From the NCBI GenBank assembly GCA_027488935.1, contig JAIYAP010000043.1, forward strand, positions 1-63,958: DNA of 63,958 nucleotides, written 5' to 3'. Origin of the DNA: Saprospiraceae bacterium (lineage in GTDB: Bacteria; Bacteroidota; Bacteroidia; Chitinophagales; Saprospiraceae). Below are positions 26,074 to 33,898 of the stretch, in pieces (within the stretch, counting starts at the first letter, position 1; every line of letters begins with the position of its first letter). A program made the translations under genes and the position numbers. The notes under the pieces were generated by a model. The model saw only the letters and a list, made by a program, of their open reading frames with translations. It did no database searches and was not told the origin of the DNA.

Positions 26074-26619
26074 ATGAAAATCCACATCCTCGGCGCGCCC
26101 GGCGCAGGCGTAACCACCCTTGGCAAAGCACTTGCGACTCAATTGCAAATACCCTGCTTTGATACCGACGATTATTATTGGTTTACCGATGATCTTTTGC
26201 CCTATCGCCGCCGCCGCAATCCCGATCACCGCCGCAGTCTGCTCACCGGCGATCTGGCAAAACAGGATGCCTGGGTGCTTTCCGGCGCACTTTGTGGCTG
26301 GGGGGACTCTCTGGTTCCCCAATTTGAGGCCGTAATTTGGCTCTGGTTACCCGTCGAATTACGCATCAAACGCATTGCCGCCCGCGAACAACAACGCTAC
26401 GGCCCGGAACGCGTAGCACCCGGCGGCGATCTCCACACCGTTTTTGAAAAATTCTGCACCTGGGCCGCCGCTTACGATGAGAATGCTGAAAATATCCGCA
26501 GTCGGCCCCAGGAATTGGCTTGGCTGACTACCTTGACTTGCCCCGTTCTAAAGATAGAAAATGCAATGGAATTAGCAGAACTAACCACTTATGTAAAACG
26601 CTGGTTATCGAAAACTTAG
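26074..26619 (+). CDS. P-loop nucleotide kinase-like protein
   Basis: A 181-residue protein starting MKIHILGAPGAGVTTLGKAL. The Walker A motif is G-A-P-G-A-G-V-T-T at residues 7-15; F-D-T-D-D-Y-Y-W follows as in adenylate/shikimate-type kinases, and W-L-W-L-P-V-E-L-R-I-K-R-I is the lid-proximal helix. The substrate is not predictable. The start is placed at 26074 because the upstream in-frame extension runs through the terminator. No obvious operon partners. Confidence 0.72.
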   Translation: MKIHILGAPGAGVTTLGKALATQLQIPCFDTDDYYWFTDDLLPYRRRRNPDHRRSLLTGDLAKQDAWVLSGALCGWGDSLVPQFEAVIWLWLPVELRIKRIAAREQQRYGPERVAPGGDLHTVFEKFCTWAAAYDENAENIRSRPQELAWLTTLTCPVLKIENAMELAELTTYVKRWLSKT

Positions 26620-26654
26620 CCAAGTTACTCGCCATCACATCGATCATCTTGTAC

Positions 26655-26674
26655 CCCCGAACTTCAGTTCGGGG
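26655..26674. repeat. Perfect 9-bp hairpin
   Basis: CCCCGAACT and AGTTCGGGG flank a two-base loop (TC). There is no U-tract after it, so a terminator role is doubtful. Confidence 0.55.
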
Positions 26675-26692
26675 TCCGCGCCATCAAGCAAC

Positions 26693-26734
26693 CTAAAATT
26701 TTTAGACCAACCTAAAAATAAAACCATATATTTG
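26693..26734 (+). promoter_or_regulatory. mntR promoter and possible operator
   Basis: The inverted repeat CTAAAATTTTTAG (26693-26705) and a second CCTAAAA (26711-26717) precede the -7 element TATATTTG (26727-26734), 35 bp before the mntR ATG. AACCTAAA-type sequences resemble DtxR-family operators, so autoregulation by manganese is plausible. Confidence 0.5.
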
Positions 26735-26769
26735 CAAAAATATTTTTTTACCACTAACTAAAGCCCACG

Positions 26770-27435
26770 ATGACCTCACAGGCAGAAGAAAACTACCTGA
26801 AAGCCATTTTCAAAATTGCTGAAAAGGAAAACAAAGCCGTGCAAACCAACGCCGTCGCTGCTGCCATGCAAACCACCGCAGCCTCCGTAACGGATATGCT
26901 CAAACGCCTCGCCGAAAAAAATCTGATCGCCTACGAAAAATACCGTGGGGTGCAACTCACCGACGCGGGCTGCCGTCTGGCCACCGATTTGATCCGCAAA
27001 CACCGGCTCTGGGAAGTTTTTTTGGTAGAAAAACTCGGTTTCGCCTGGGATGAAGTACATGATCTGGCCGAACAACTCGAACACGTACAAGGAGATGAAC
27101 TGGTGCAACGCCTCGACACCTACCTCAACAATCCCCGCTTTGATCCGCATGGCGACCCGATCCCGGATGCCGAAGGGCGCTGGGAATTTAGGCCCCAAAC
27201 CCTGCTTGCCAACCTCGAACCCGGCGAACAAGGCATCATAACCGGCGTGCAAGAACACAGCTCGGCTTTTTTACAATACCTCGGACAAGTAGGCCTGACC
27301 CTCGGCGTATCCCTCCAACTCGTCGAACGCATCGATTACGATCAGTCCGTACGGGTGCGCCTGCACGATGCACGCGAACTCACCCTCAGCGAAAAAGTGA
27401 GTAAAAACCTCTTCCTAAAAATAGAAAATACCTGA
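26770..27435 (+). CDS. mntR: Manganese-responsive DtxR/MntR family repressor
   Basis: A 221-residue DtxR-type regulator. The N-terminal winged helix (N-A-V-A-A-A-M-Q-T-T-A-A-S-V-T-D-M-L-K) binds DNA; the dimerisation region carries R-K-H-R-L-W-E and E-Q-L-E-H, corresponding to the His, Glu, Glu and His metal ligands of MntR. A C-terminal FeoA/SH3-like domain (L-E-P-G-E-Q-G-I-I-T-G-V) is present, as in longer family members. The neighbouring gene is an Nramp manganese transporter starting 46 bp downstream, which fits control of manganese uptake. Confidence 0.9.
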   Translation: MTSQAEENYLKAIFKIAEKENKAVQTNAVAAAMQTTAASVTDMLKRLAEKNLIAYEKYRGVQLTDAGCRLATDLIRKHRLWEVFLVEKLGFAWDEVHDLAEQLEHVQGDELVQRLDTYLNNPRFDPHGDPIPDAEGRWEFRPQTLLANLEPGEQGIITGVQEHSSAFLQYLGQVGLTLGVSLQLVERIDYDQSVRVRLHDARELTLSEKVSKNLFLKIENT

Positions 27436-27481
27436 TTTCCCGCACCAAACGGTCAATCACCTTAAAATTACACCAAGAATA

Positions 27482-29365
27482 ATGAGCAAATTACATACAG
27501 ACGTATCACTCTCGGAAGTCAATAACTCGGTCGAAACCAATGTAAAAGGTGGTTTTTTTCGGCGGTTATCGGCCTTTCTCGGTCCGGCTTACCTCGTGAG
27601 TGTCGGGTACATGGATCCGGGCAACTGGGCAACGGATTTGGCTGGGGGCAGTCGGTTTGGCTATGCCCTGATTTGGGTGTTGGTCATGTCGAACCTCATA
27701 GCGCTGCTGCTGCAAAGCATGAGTGCGCGCCTGGGGGTTGTTTCGCGCCGCGATTTAGCCCAGGCCTCCCGCGAGTTGTACCACCCTGTGGCCAATATTT
27801 TCCTCTATGTTTTAGCAGAAATAGCCATTGCAGCCTGCGATTTAGCCGAAGTATTGGGCATGGCCATTGGGTTGCAGTTGTTGTTTCATATTCCGCTTAC
27901 CTGGGGCGTTGCCTTCAGTGTACTGGATTCCTTTTTACTGCTTTGGCTGATGCAATGGGGCATGCGTAAATTAGAGGCGTTTATCCTGGGATTAATCATC
28001 ATCATCGGGGGGGCTTTTTTAGTGCAAATGATCCTGGCAAAACCCGAACTATCGGGCGTTGTAGGCGGTTTGGTGCCCAGTATTCCCAATGGAGAAGCCT
28101 TGTTTATCGCGATCGGGATTATTGGCGCAACGGTGATGCCCCATAATTTGTACTTGCATTCGGCCTTGGTGCAATCGCGTAAAATTGAGCGCACCACCAC
28201 GGGTATCCGACGGGCCATTCGGTACAACATCATTGATTCGGCCATTGCGCTCAACCTGGCCTTGTTTGTAAATGCGGCGATCTTAATCCTGGCAGCGGCT
28301 GTTTTTCACAAAAATGGATACAACGGCGTTTCTGAAATCCAGGATGCGCACCAATTGTTGGCCCCGCTATTGGGCAAAAGTTATGCACCCACCTTATTTG
28401 CCATTGCCTTGATCGCTGCCGGACAAAGCAGCACGGTGACCGGCACCCTGGCCGGACAAATTGTAATGGAAGGCTACCTGCACCTGCGGATCGCTCCTTG
28501 GTTGCGCCGACTCCTCACGCGCCTGCTTGCAGTAGTTCCGGCCCTGGTCGTCATTCAAATTGCGGGAGAACAGGCAACTGGTAACATGCTGGTGATGAGC
28601 CAGGTCATTTTGAGCATGCAACTGGGCTTTGCAGTCATTCCGTTGCTTCATTTTGTGAGCGACAAACAGCGCATGGGCGATTTCGCCATTGGTTTTTGGG
28701 CAAAATTAGGGGGCTGGACCAGCGCTTTGATCATAGTGGTACTCAATGTGAACCTAGTATTGCAGCAAGTACAATCCTGGCTCGAAATAGGCGGCACCAC
28801 CACGGAGGTCGTGCGCTGGCTGGTCATCCCGCTGTTGTGGATAATTGCCGGGATGCTGGGTTATATTACCTTGCGACCACTTTTGGTGCGGGTGCCGGCA
28901 GTGAAAATGAAAACACCACACGGGGTTTTTACCGCAATTTCCGAACTGGAAAAATTTGCTTACCATAAAGTGGCGGTTGCTTTAGACTTCTCGGATGCCG
29001 ATGAAAAAACGCTGCAACACGCTTTGCATATCGGCGGAAAATCGGCCCATTATAAATTAATCCACGCGGTTGAAACAGCGGGTGCCTTGGTGATGGGTGC
29101 CGATATTCACGATTATGAAACAACCGCAGATGCCTACAACATGGAATTGTATGCCAAACAACTGCGCGAATTGGGTTACACATGCGACGTAGTTATCGGT
29201 TACGGCGCTGCCAAAAAAGCCATTCCAGGCCTGGTCAACGAAAGCGGTTCTGATTTGCTGGTGATGGGCTCGCACGGCCATAAAGCCTTGAAAGATTTGA
29301 TTTTAGGCACCACCGTGGGGGCCGTGCGCCATGCCGTGAAAATTCCGGTCTTGATTGTGCGGTAG
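27482..29365 (+). CDS. mntH: Nramp family Mn2+/H+ transporter fused to a universal stress domain
   Basis: A 627-residue protein. Residues about 25-450 are an Nramp transporter with the signature D-P-G-N-W-A-T-D in TM1 and the M-P-H-N-L-Y-L-H motif in TM6, both metal-site hallmarks. Residues about 493-627 are a UspA domain (K-V-A-V-A-L-D-F-S-D start) ending with the ATP-binding G-S-H-G-H-K-A-L-K-D-L-I-L-G-T pattern (G-2x-G-9x-G-T). A cytoplasmic nucleotide-binding tail could sense energy or stress and gate metal uptake; that is inference. It follows mntR in the same operon. Confidence 0.93.
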   Translation: MSKLHTDVSLSEVNNSVETNVKGGFFRRLSAFLGPAYLVSVGYMDPGNWATDLAGGSRFGYALIWVLVMSNLIALLLQSMSARLGVVSRRDLAQASRELYHPVANIFLYVLAEIAIAACDLAEVLGMAIGLQLLFHIPLTWGVAFSVLDSFLLLWLMQWGMRKLEAFILGLIIIIGGAFLVQMILAKPELSGVVGGLVPSIPNGEALFIAIGIIGATVMPHNLYLHSALVQSRKIERTTTGIRRAIRYNIIDSAIALNLALFVNAAILILAAAVFHKNGYNGVSEIQDAHQLLAPLLGKSYAPTLFAIALIAAGQSSTVTGTLAGQIVMEGYLHLRIAPWLRRLLTRLLAVVPALVVIQIAGEQATGNMLVMSQVILSMQLGFAVIPLLHFVSDKQRMGDFAIGFWAKLGGWTSALIIVVLNVNLVLQQVQSWLEIGGTTTEVVRWLVIPLLWIIAGMLGYITLRPLLVRVPAVKMKTPHGVFTAISELEKFAYHKVAVALDFSDADEKTLQHALHIGGKSAHYKLIHAVETAGALVMGADIHDYETTADAYNMELYAKQLRELGYTCDVVIGYGAAKKAIPGLVNESGSDLLVMGSHGHKALKDLILGTTVGAVRHAVKIPVLIVR

Positions 29366-29487
29366 TTTTGCATTTAAATTTAGACTTTTACCCAGGCAAC
29401 AACTAGATCGTTTTCATAAGACGTGTTGCTTTGGAAAGAAAACGACAAAAACAGTTCAGTTTACCTTGCCTTTAAATGTTCGTTGCG

Positions 29488-30660
29488 ATGCGTTTTATAC
29501 TATTTGGATTGCTTTTATGGACAGGGTGCAGCGTTTCCGGCCCCTCTAAAACAGCACCGGGTGCTGGAAATAATGGTACTGGACAAGTTCCTGGCGTTTA
29601 TTCCGGAAAATTGCCTTTAGAGAAAATCAGGCTCCAACCGGGTTTTCACATCGGTGTATTTGCCGAAGGCGTGGTGAATGCCCGCTCCTTGTGCTATTCC
29701 CCCAACGGCACCTTGTATGTCAGCACCCGCGACAAAGGCAATGTGTATGCACTGCGCGATACCAATGGCGATTATATAGCCGACGAACGCTACACCTTGG
29801 CAACAGGCCTCAACATGCCCAATGGCGTTGCCTTCCGCAATGGCAGCTTGTACATTGCCGAAATCAGCCGCATTACGCGTTTGGATAATATTGAAAAAAA
29901 CCTCGCCCATCCGCCTACTCCAGTGGTAGTGTACGACCAATACCCAACCGAAGAACACCACGGCTGGAAATACATTCGCTTCGGCCCGGACGGCAAATTG
30001 TACGTGCCCGTTGGAGCACCTTGCAACATTTGTGTGCCAGAAAAACCGATTTATGCGTCCATTACCCGCATTGATGTCGACCATCCAGGCGCTCCGGAAG
30101 TAGTACAAAGCGGTATTCGCAACAGTGTGGGTTTTGATTGGCATCCAGTGACCAAAGAATTGTGGTTTACCGACAATGGCCGCGATTGGCTGGGAGACGA
30201 TAGCCCCTCGTGCGAACTCAATCATGCGGCCAAAGATGGACTCAACTTCGGGTACCCATACTGCCACCAAGGCGATACCCCCGATCCTAAATTTGCGGAT
30301 GCGCAGCACCCCTGCAGCGGTTTTGTGCCCCCCGTGGAGCGCATGGGCGCGCACGTAGCGCCGCTGGGCATGGAATTTTATACCGGCAAAATGTTTCCAC
30401 AATCCTATCATCATCAAATCTTTGTGGCCGAACACGGCTCCTGGAACCGCGCTAAAAAGAACGGGTACCAACTCAGCGTAGTGCGCATTGATGAGAAAGG
30501 AAATAGCCTCGGGAAAGAAACCTTTGCGGCCGGATGGTTACAAGGTGACGAAACAGTTTGGGGCCGCCCGGTCGATGTAGAACAATTGCCCGATGGATCC
30601 ATCCTGATTTCCGACGACCATGCAGATGCCATTTACCGCATATATTACACCGGAAAATAA
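29488..30660 (+). CDS. PQQ-dependent sugar dehydrogenase (sorbosone dehydrogenase-like) lipoprotein
   Basis: A 390-residue lipoprotein (lipobox L-W-T-G-C, Cys14) with the six-bladed propeller of soluble glucose/sorbosone dehydrogenases. Recognisable parts are L-Y-V-S-T-R-D, N-G-V-A-F-R-N-G-S-L-Y-I-A-E, F-G-P-D-G-K-L-Y-V-P-V-G-A, G-I-R-N-S-V-G-F-D-W-H-P and I-F-V-A-E-H-G-S-W-N-R. An in-frame ATG at 29476 would add four residues. It probably oxidises a sugar or polyol in the envelope; the actual substrate is not known. Ten bp separate it from the transporter gene. Confidence 0.85.
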   Translation: MRFILFGLLLWTGCSVSGPSKTAPGAGNNGTGQVPGVYSGKLPLEKIRLQPGFHIGVFAEGVVNARSLCYSPNGTLYVSTRDKGNVYALRDTNGDYIADERYTLATGLNMPNGVAFRNGSLYIAEISRITRLDNIEKNLAHPPTPVVVYDQYPTEEHHGWKYIRFGPDGKLYVPVGAPCNICVPEKPIYASITRIDVDHPGAPEVVQSGIRNSVGFDWHPVTKELWFTDNGRDWLGDDSPSCELNHAAKDGLNFGYPYCHQGDTPDPKFADAQHPCSGFVPPVERMGAHVAPLGMEFYTGKMFPQSYHHQIFVAEHGSWNRAKKNGYQLSVVRIDEKGNSLGKETFAAGWLQGDETVWGRPVDVEQLPDGSILISDDHADAIYRIYYTGK

Positions 30661-30670
30661 TCGTACACTT

Positions 30671-31573
30671 ATGCCGCCCATAGACGCGCTTCGGATTAAT
30701 TTCAACCCATCCCAAATGGTGACGCTCAACATCGCCATGGCTTTTCTGATGTTTAGTGTTGCTTTGGATGTGCGGCCACGCGATTTTAAACAGGTAATTC
30801 AGTTTCCCAAATCGGTTGGGGTGGGATTATTGGCCCAATACCTGTTGTTTCCCTTGTTTACCCTGCTGTTAATTTTCCTTTTTCAGCCTCCCGTCAGCAT
30901 CGCACTTGGTATGGTGTTGGTGAGTATGTGTCCATCGGGCAACATCACCAATTTTCTGGTGCATCAAGCGGGCGCCAATGTAGCCTTGTCGGTTACGCTC
31001 AATGGCATCATCGTACTATTGGCCTCCGTCATTACCCCCGCCGGTTTTTTGTTTTGGTCGCAATTTGTCCCGAATTCAGCCGAATTACGCACCGCTTTTG
31101 AGATCCAATTCATCGATATGGCCTGGATTATTGTGCAGTTGATCCTCCTGCCCTTGCTGCTGGGTATGGGACTAAACGCCCTTTTTCCAACAGTAGTGGC
31201 CAAAATGCGTCCCTGGGTACAACGCCTTTCCCTGCTGATCTTCTTTACAATCTTAGTGCTGGCTTTGTACGGAAATCGGGAAAACTTGGTCAATTACCTG
31301 GGTTTTGTATTTGTATTGGTGCTGGTACACAATGCCGTAGCCTTATTTACCGGATATTCTTTCGGGCGCTTTTTCCGCCTCCGGGAAGTAGACTGCCGTA
31401 CCTTGGCCTTCGAAACCGGCGTACACAATACCGCCCTGGGTTTGCTCCTGATTTTCCGTTTTTTCAATGGATTAGGAGGTATGGCGCTCATTGCCGCGTG
31501 GTGGGGGATTTGGGATTTGGTGACCGGTATTTCCCTTGCCAATTACTGGAAACGCCGCCCTGTTAGTGATTAA
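30671..31573 (+). CDS. Bile acid:sodium symporter (BASS) family transporter
   Basis: A 300-residue membrane protein with eight to ten hydrophobic segments. The BASS signature is visible: M-V-L-V-S-M-C-P-S-G-N-I-T-N-F (ion-binding crossover) and F-E-T-G-V-H-N-T-A-L-G-L. The family moves organic anions with sodium. The ATG at 30671 is favoured over an upstream in-frame start inside the dehydrogenase gene. Tight spacing with the sugar dehydrogenase suggests a shared substrate pathway. Substrate unknown. Confidence 0.87.
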   Translation: MPPIDALRINFNPSQMVTLNIAMAFLMFSVALDVRPRDFKQVIQFPKSVGVGLLAQYLLFPLFTLLLIFLFQPPVSIALGMVLVSMCPSGNITNFLVHQAGANVALSVTLNGIIVLLASVITPAGFLFWSQFVPNSAELRTAFEIQFIDMAWIIVQLILLPLLLGMGLNALFPTVVAKMRPWVQRLSLLIFFTILVLALYGNRENLVNYLGFVFVLVLVHNAVALFTGYSFGRFFRLREVDCRTLAFETGVHNTALGLLLIFRFFNGLGGMALIAAWWGIWDLVTGISLANYWKRRPVSD

Positions 31574-31603
31574 ACACAACATTCATTAATTTAATACATA
31601 GAC

Positions 31604-32419
31604 ATGGAATTGTACGATCAAATTCAGGAAGCGGTGCGTTTTATACGCACGGTGACGGATTTTCAGCCGCTAACCGGCATTATATTGGGAACAGGATTAG
31701 GCAATTTGGCCAATGAAGTAGTGGCGGAGGCGACCATTGCATACACGGATATCCCGCATTTTGCCCGCAGCACGGTAGAAAGCCACTCTGGAAAGTTGAT
31801 TTTAGGCCATTTGGATGGAAAACCCGTTGTTGTCATGGCAGGGCGTTTCCACTATTACGAAGGCTGGAGCATGCAGCAAGTCACATTTCCGGTGCGCGTG
31901 CTCAATTATTTGGGTATCGAACAACTCATTATTACCAATGCATCGGGTGGCGTTAATCCGCACCTGAGAGCGGGGGATATTGTGGTGGTAAAAGACCACA
32001 TCAATCTATTGCCGGAGCACCCCTTGCGTGGTCTGAACGACGACCGCCTGGGCCCGCGTTTCCCCGATATGGCCGTTCCATATGAACCGTCTCTGCGGAT
32101 AAAAGCGCTCGAAATTGCCAAAAAACACCAAATCAGGGCCTTTGAAGGCGTTTATTCTGCCCTGCAAGGTCCAAATTTGGAAACACCCGCCGAATATGAA
32201 ATGCTGCGCAAATTAGGCAGTGACTGCACCGGCATGTCGTCGTTGCCCGAAGTATTGGTCGCGCGCCACATGAGCCTGCCCGTGTTGATGCTGTCCATGG
32301 TAGCCAATATGGCCTTTCCACCGTCCGTAATTCGCGAAACCTCTTTGGAAGATGTCATTGCCGTAGCCAAGGCGGCAGAACCTAAATTGAGTACGTTGGT
32401 GCGTGGGGTGGTGTACTAG
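31604..32419 (+). CDS. Purine nucleoside phosphorylase
   Basis: A 271-residue trimeric-type PNP. Motifs include I-I-L-G-T-G-L-G (phosphate loop), V-E-S-H-S-G-K-L, A-G-R-F-H-Y-Y-E-G, I-T-N-A-S-G-G-V-N-P and the C-terminal G-M-S-S-L-P-E (family usually has G-M-S-T-V-P-E). It splits purine ribonucleosides with phosphate to base and ribose 1-phosphate. It starts 30 bp after the transporter and ends 6 bp before the convergent fic gene. This is a salvage enzyme, cytoplasmic. Confidence 0.92.
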   Translation: MELYDQIQEAVRFIRTVTDFQPLTGIILGTGLGNLANEVVAEATIAYTDIPHFARSTVESHSGKLILGHLDGKPVVVMAGRFHYYEGWSMQQVTFPVRVLNYLGIEQLIITNASGGVNPHLRAGDIVVVKDHINLLPEHPLRGLNDDRLGPRFPDMAVPYEPSLRIKALEIAKKHQIRAFEGVYSALQGPNLETPAEYEMLRKLGSDCTGMSSLPEVLVARHMSLPVLMLSMVANMAFPPSVIRETSLEDVIAVAKAAEPKLSTLVRGVVY

Positions 32420-32425
32420 GGGGGA

Positions 32426-33544
32426 TTATCCTTCTAAAATTCGGAAAAGATCGTTATTTAGGTATATTGTTTGGTGTCCAATTTGTTTTGGTGTCAATAT
32501 ACCCAGATCTACAAGCTGCGCAGTGTATTTTGACAGGGTTGTTCTACTTGTTTTTTGGACAAGGGCCTCAATCGTGTTTAATTTGATATATGGTTGCATG
32601 TAAAACGCATCATTTATTTCCCGTGAATACCATTTTAGTTCTTTTTTCCCATATTCATAAGTGGCATTCATCTGATCTATAATAGAATCAACTAAAAAAT
32701 TGGTGTGTTTGGCTGTATTTTCAACTGCAAGCATCATGAAAATTATCCAAGGCTTCCAGGAACCCTGTTGGGTAACGGCACCTAACTTATGGTAATATTC
32801 TTCTTTATGTTCGATGATATACTTACTCAGGTACAAAACCGGACGTGATAACAATCCTTCATTTACTAAATATAACAAATTTAGGATACGACCAGTTCTT
32901 CCATTTCCATCAGAGAATGGATGGATTGCTTCAAATTGGTAATGGGCAATGGCCATTTTAATTAAAGGATCCATCAAATGCAAATCAGGATCATTCAAAT
33001 AGGCAATAAGATTCTCCATTTTATTTAACAATATCTCATTTCCGCGCGGGGGGGTATAGATGATTTCACCTGACCTAAATTCACTATCCCCTCGTTTGAT
33101 GTACACGATAGATTGAGGAGACCTGAAGCCGGATGCTGTATTTTTTACTTTTTGGTAAATATTGATGATCGTTGATACTTCAATTTTACCAGATTTCATA
33201 ATATCTGCATAGCCAGCCCACAACGCCTCTCGATAACGAATAACCTCCTTTGCGGCCGGATTCGTTTTTTCAAAATCTTTTATGTCTGATAATGCTTTAT
33301 ACAACTCTTCTTCCGTCGTGAAAATATTTTCAATTGCAGAAGAACTTTTAGCTTCTTGAAGTGATATTGTATTGATAATCATATTTGGGTTGGGTAACCT
33401 CAATATGTTCCGATTTAACGTTGCAAGTGCTCGGCTTGCCAATCCCCACCGAATTAATACATCTGTATCTAAAATCTCTTTAGCCGGTGGCAATAAAGGC
33501 AATTGATTATAAGGTTGATTTCTATCAAACGGAATGGGCTGCAT
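32426..33544 (-). CDS. Fic family protein with N-terminal inhibitory motif and C-terminal winged helix
   Basis: A 372-residue Fic/DOC protein. The catalytic motif H-P-F-S-D-G-N-G-R-T-G-R is at 208-219, so the His, Asp and Arg needed for AMP transfer are present. An N-terminal S-S-A-I-E-N segment (68-73) matches the inhibitory S/T-x-x-x-E-G/N motif of self-inhibited Fic proteins. The last 70 residues look like a winged helix (T-L-S-K-Y-T-A-Q-L-V-D-L-G-I-L), suggesting DNA binding. Its upstream region (33545-33785) is a striking hairpin repeat array. Target protein unknown. Confidence 0.9.
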   Translation of the reverse strand: MQPIPFDRNQPYNQLPLLPPAKEILDTDVLIRWGLASRALATLNRNILRLPNPNMIINTISLQEAKSSSAIENIFTTEEELYKALSDIKDFEKTNPAAKEVIRYREALWAGYADIMKSGKIEVSTIINIYQKVKNTASGFRSPQSIVYIKRGDSEFRSGEIIYTPPRGNEILLNKMENLIAYLNDPDLHLMDPLIKMAIAHYQFEAIHPFSDGNGRTGRILNLLYLVNEGLLSRPVLYLSKYIIEHKEEYYHKLGAVTQQGSWKPWIIFMMLAVENTAKHTNFLVDSIIDQMNATYEYGKKELKWYSREINDAFYMQPYIKLNTIEALVQKTSRTTLSKYTAQLVDLGILTPKQIGHQTIYLNNDLFRILEG

Positions 33545-33556
33545 GACTTGATTCTA

Positions 33557-33785
33557 TGTCCATTTTTTTAGTGTTTTCTGGACAATAGACAAATATCTGT
33601 CCATTTTTTGACACCTACAAGCCTCTGTGTCCATTTTTTTGGTATTTTATGGACATATATTGAGTGTCTGTCCATTTTTTGGGTGTTTTCTGGACACAGG
33701 ATCAATATGTGTCCATTTTTTGACACCTATAAATGTCTGTGTCCATTTTTTCAGTGTTTTCTGGACACAGGCAAAAGTCTGTCCA
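33557..33785. repeat. TGTCCA/TGGACA hairpin repeat array upstream of fic
   Basis: TGTCCATTTTT occurs seven times, starting at 33557, 33598, 33628, 33669, 33710, 33740 and 33780. Four copies (33557, 33628, 33669, 33740) are followed exactly 22 bp later by TGGACA, giving potential hairpins; the other three continue as GACAC. The intervals are 41, 30, 41, 41, 30 and 40 bp, which resolves into two higher-order units of 112 and 111 bp. No classical CRISPR architecture is present. Together with the following palindrome it fills the gene-free region 33545-33898. Confidence 0.85.
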
Positions 33786-33818
33786 TTTTTGACACGGGTA
33801 CGCGTCGCAAAAAGAGGC

Positions 33819-33890
33819 ACCACAGATTCCCCGGATTTACACAGATTAAAATATGTATCAAAATCTGTGTAAATCCGAGTAATCCGCGGT
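33819..33890. repeat. REP-like palindrome, copy 1
   Basis: A perfect 15-bp stem (GGATTTACACAGATT at 33833-33847 and its complement at 33862-33876) inside the wider ACCACAGATT...AATCCGCGGT palindrome. It resembles the element at 43515-43576. It lies just after the stop of the PKD gene. Confidence 0.75.
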
Positions 33891-33898
33891 AAAACCCG

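Noticed and set aside
29366-29487. Small open frames between mntH and the sugar dehydrogenase
   Set aside because: Short, overlapping and without start context or family signature; the gap is only about 120 bp.
33557-33785. CRISPR array
   Set aside because: Repeat cores are only 11 bp, intervals differ in two sizes, four units carry inverted TGGACA arms, and there is no cas gene nearby.
33608-33892. Small proteins encoded across the TGTCCA array
   Set aside because: The readings are Cys/Phe-rich translations of the repeat itself, with no start signal or conserved family.
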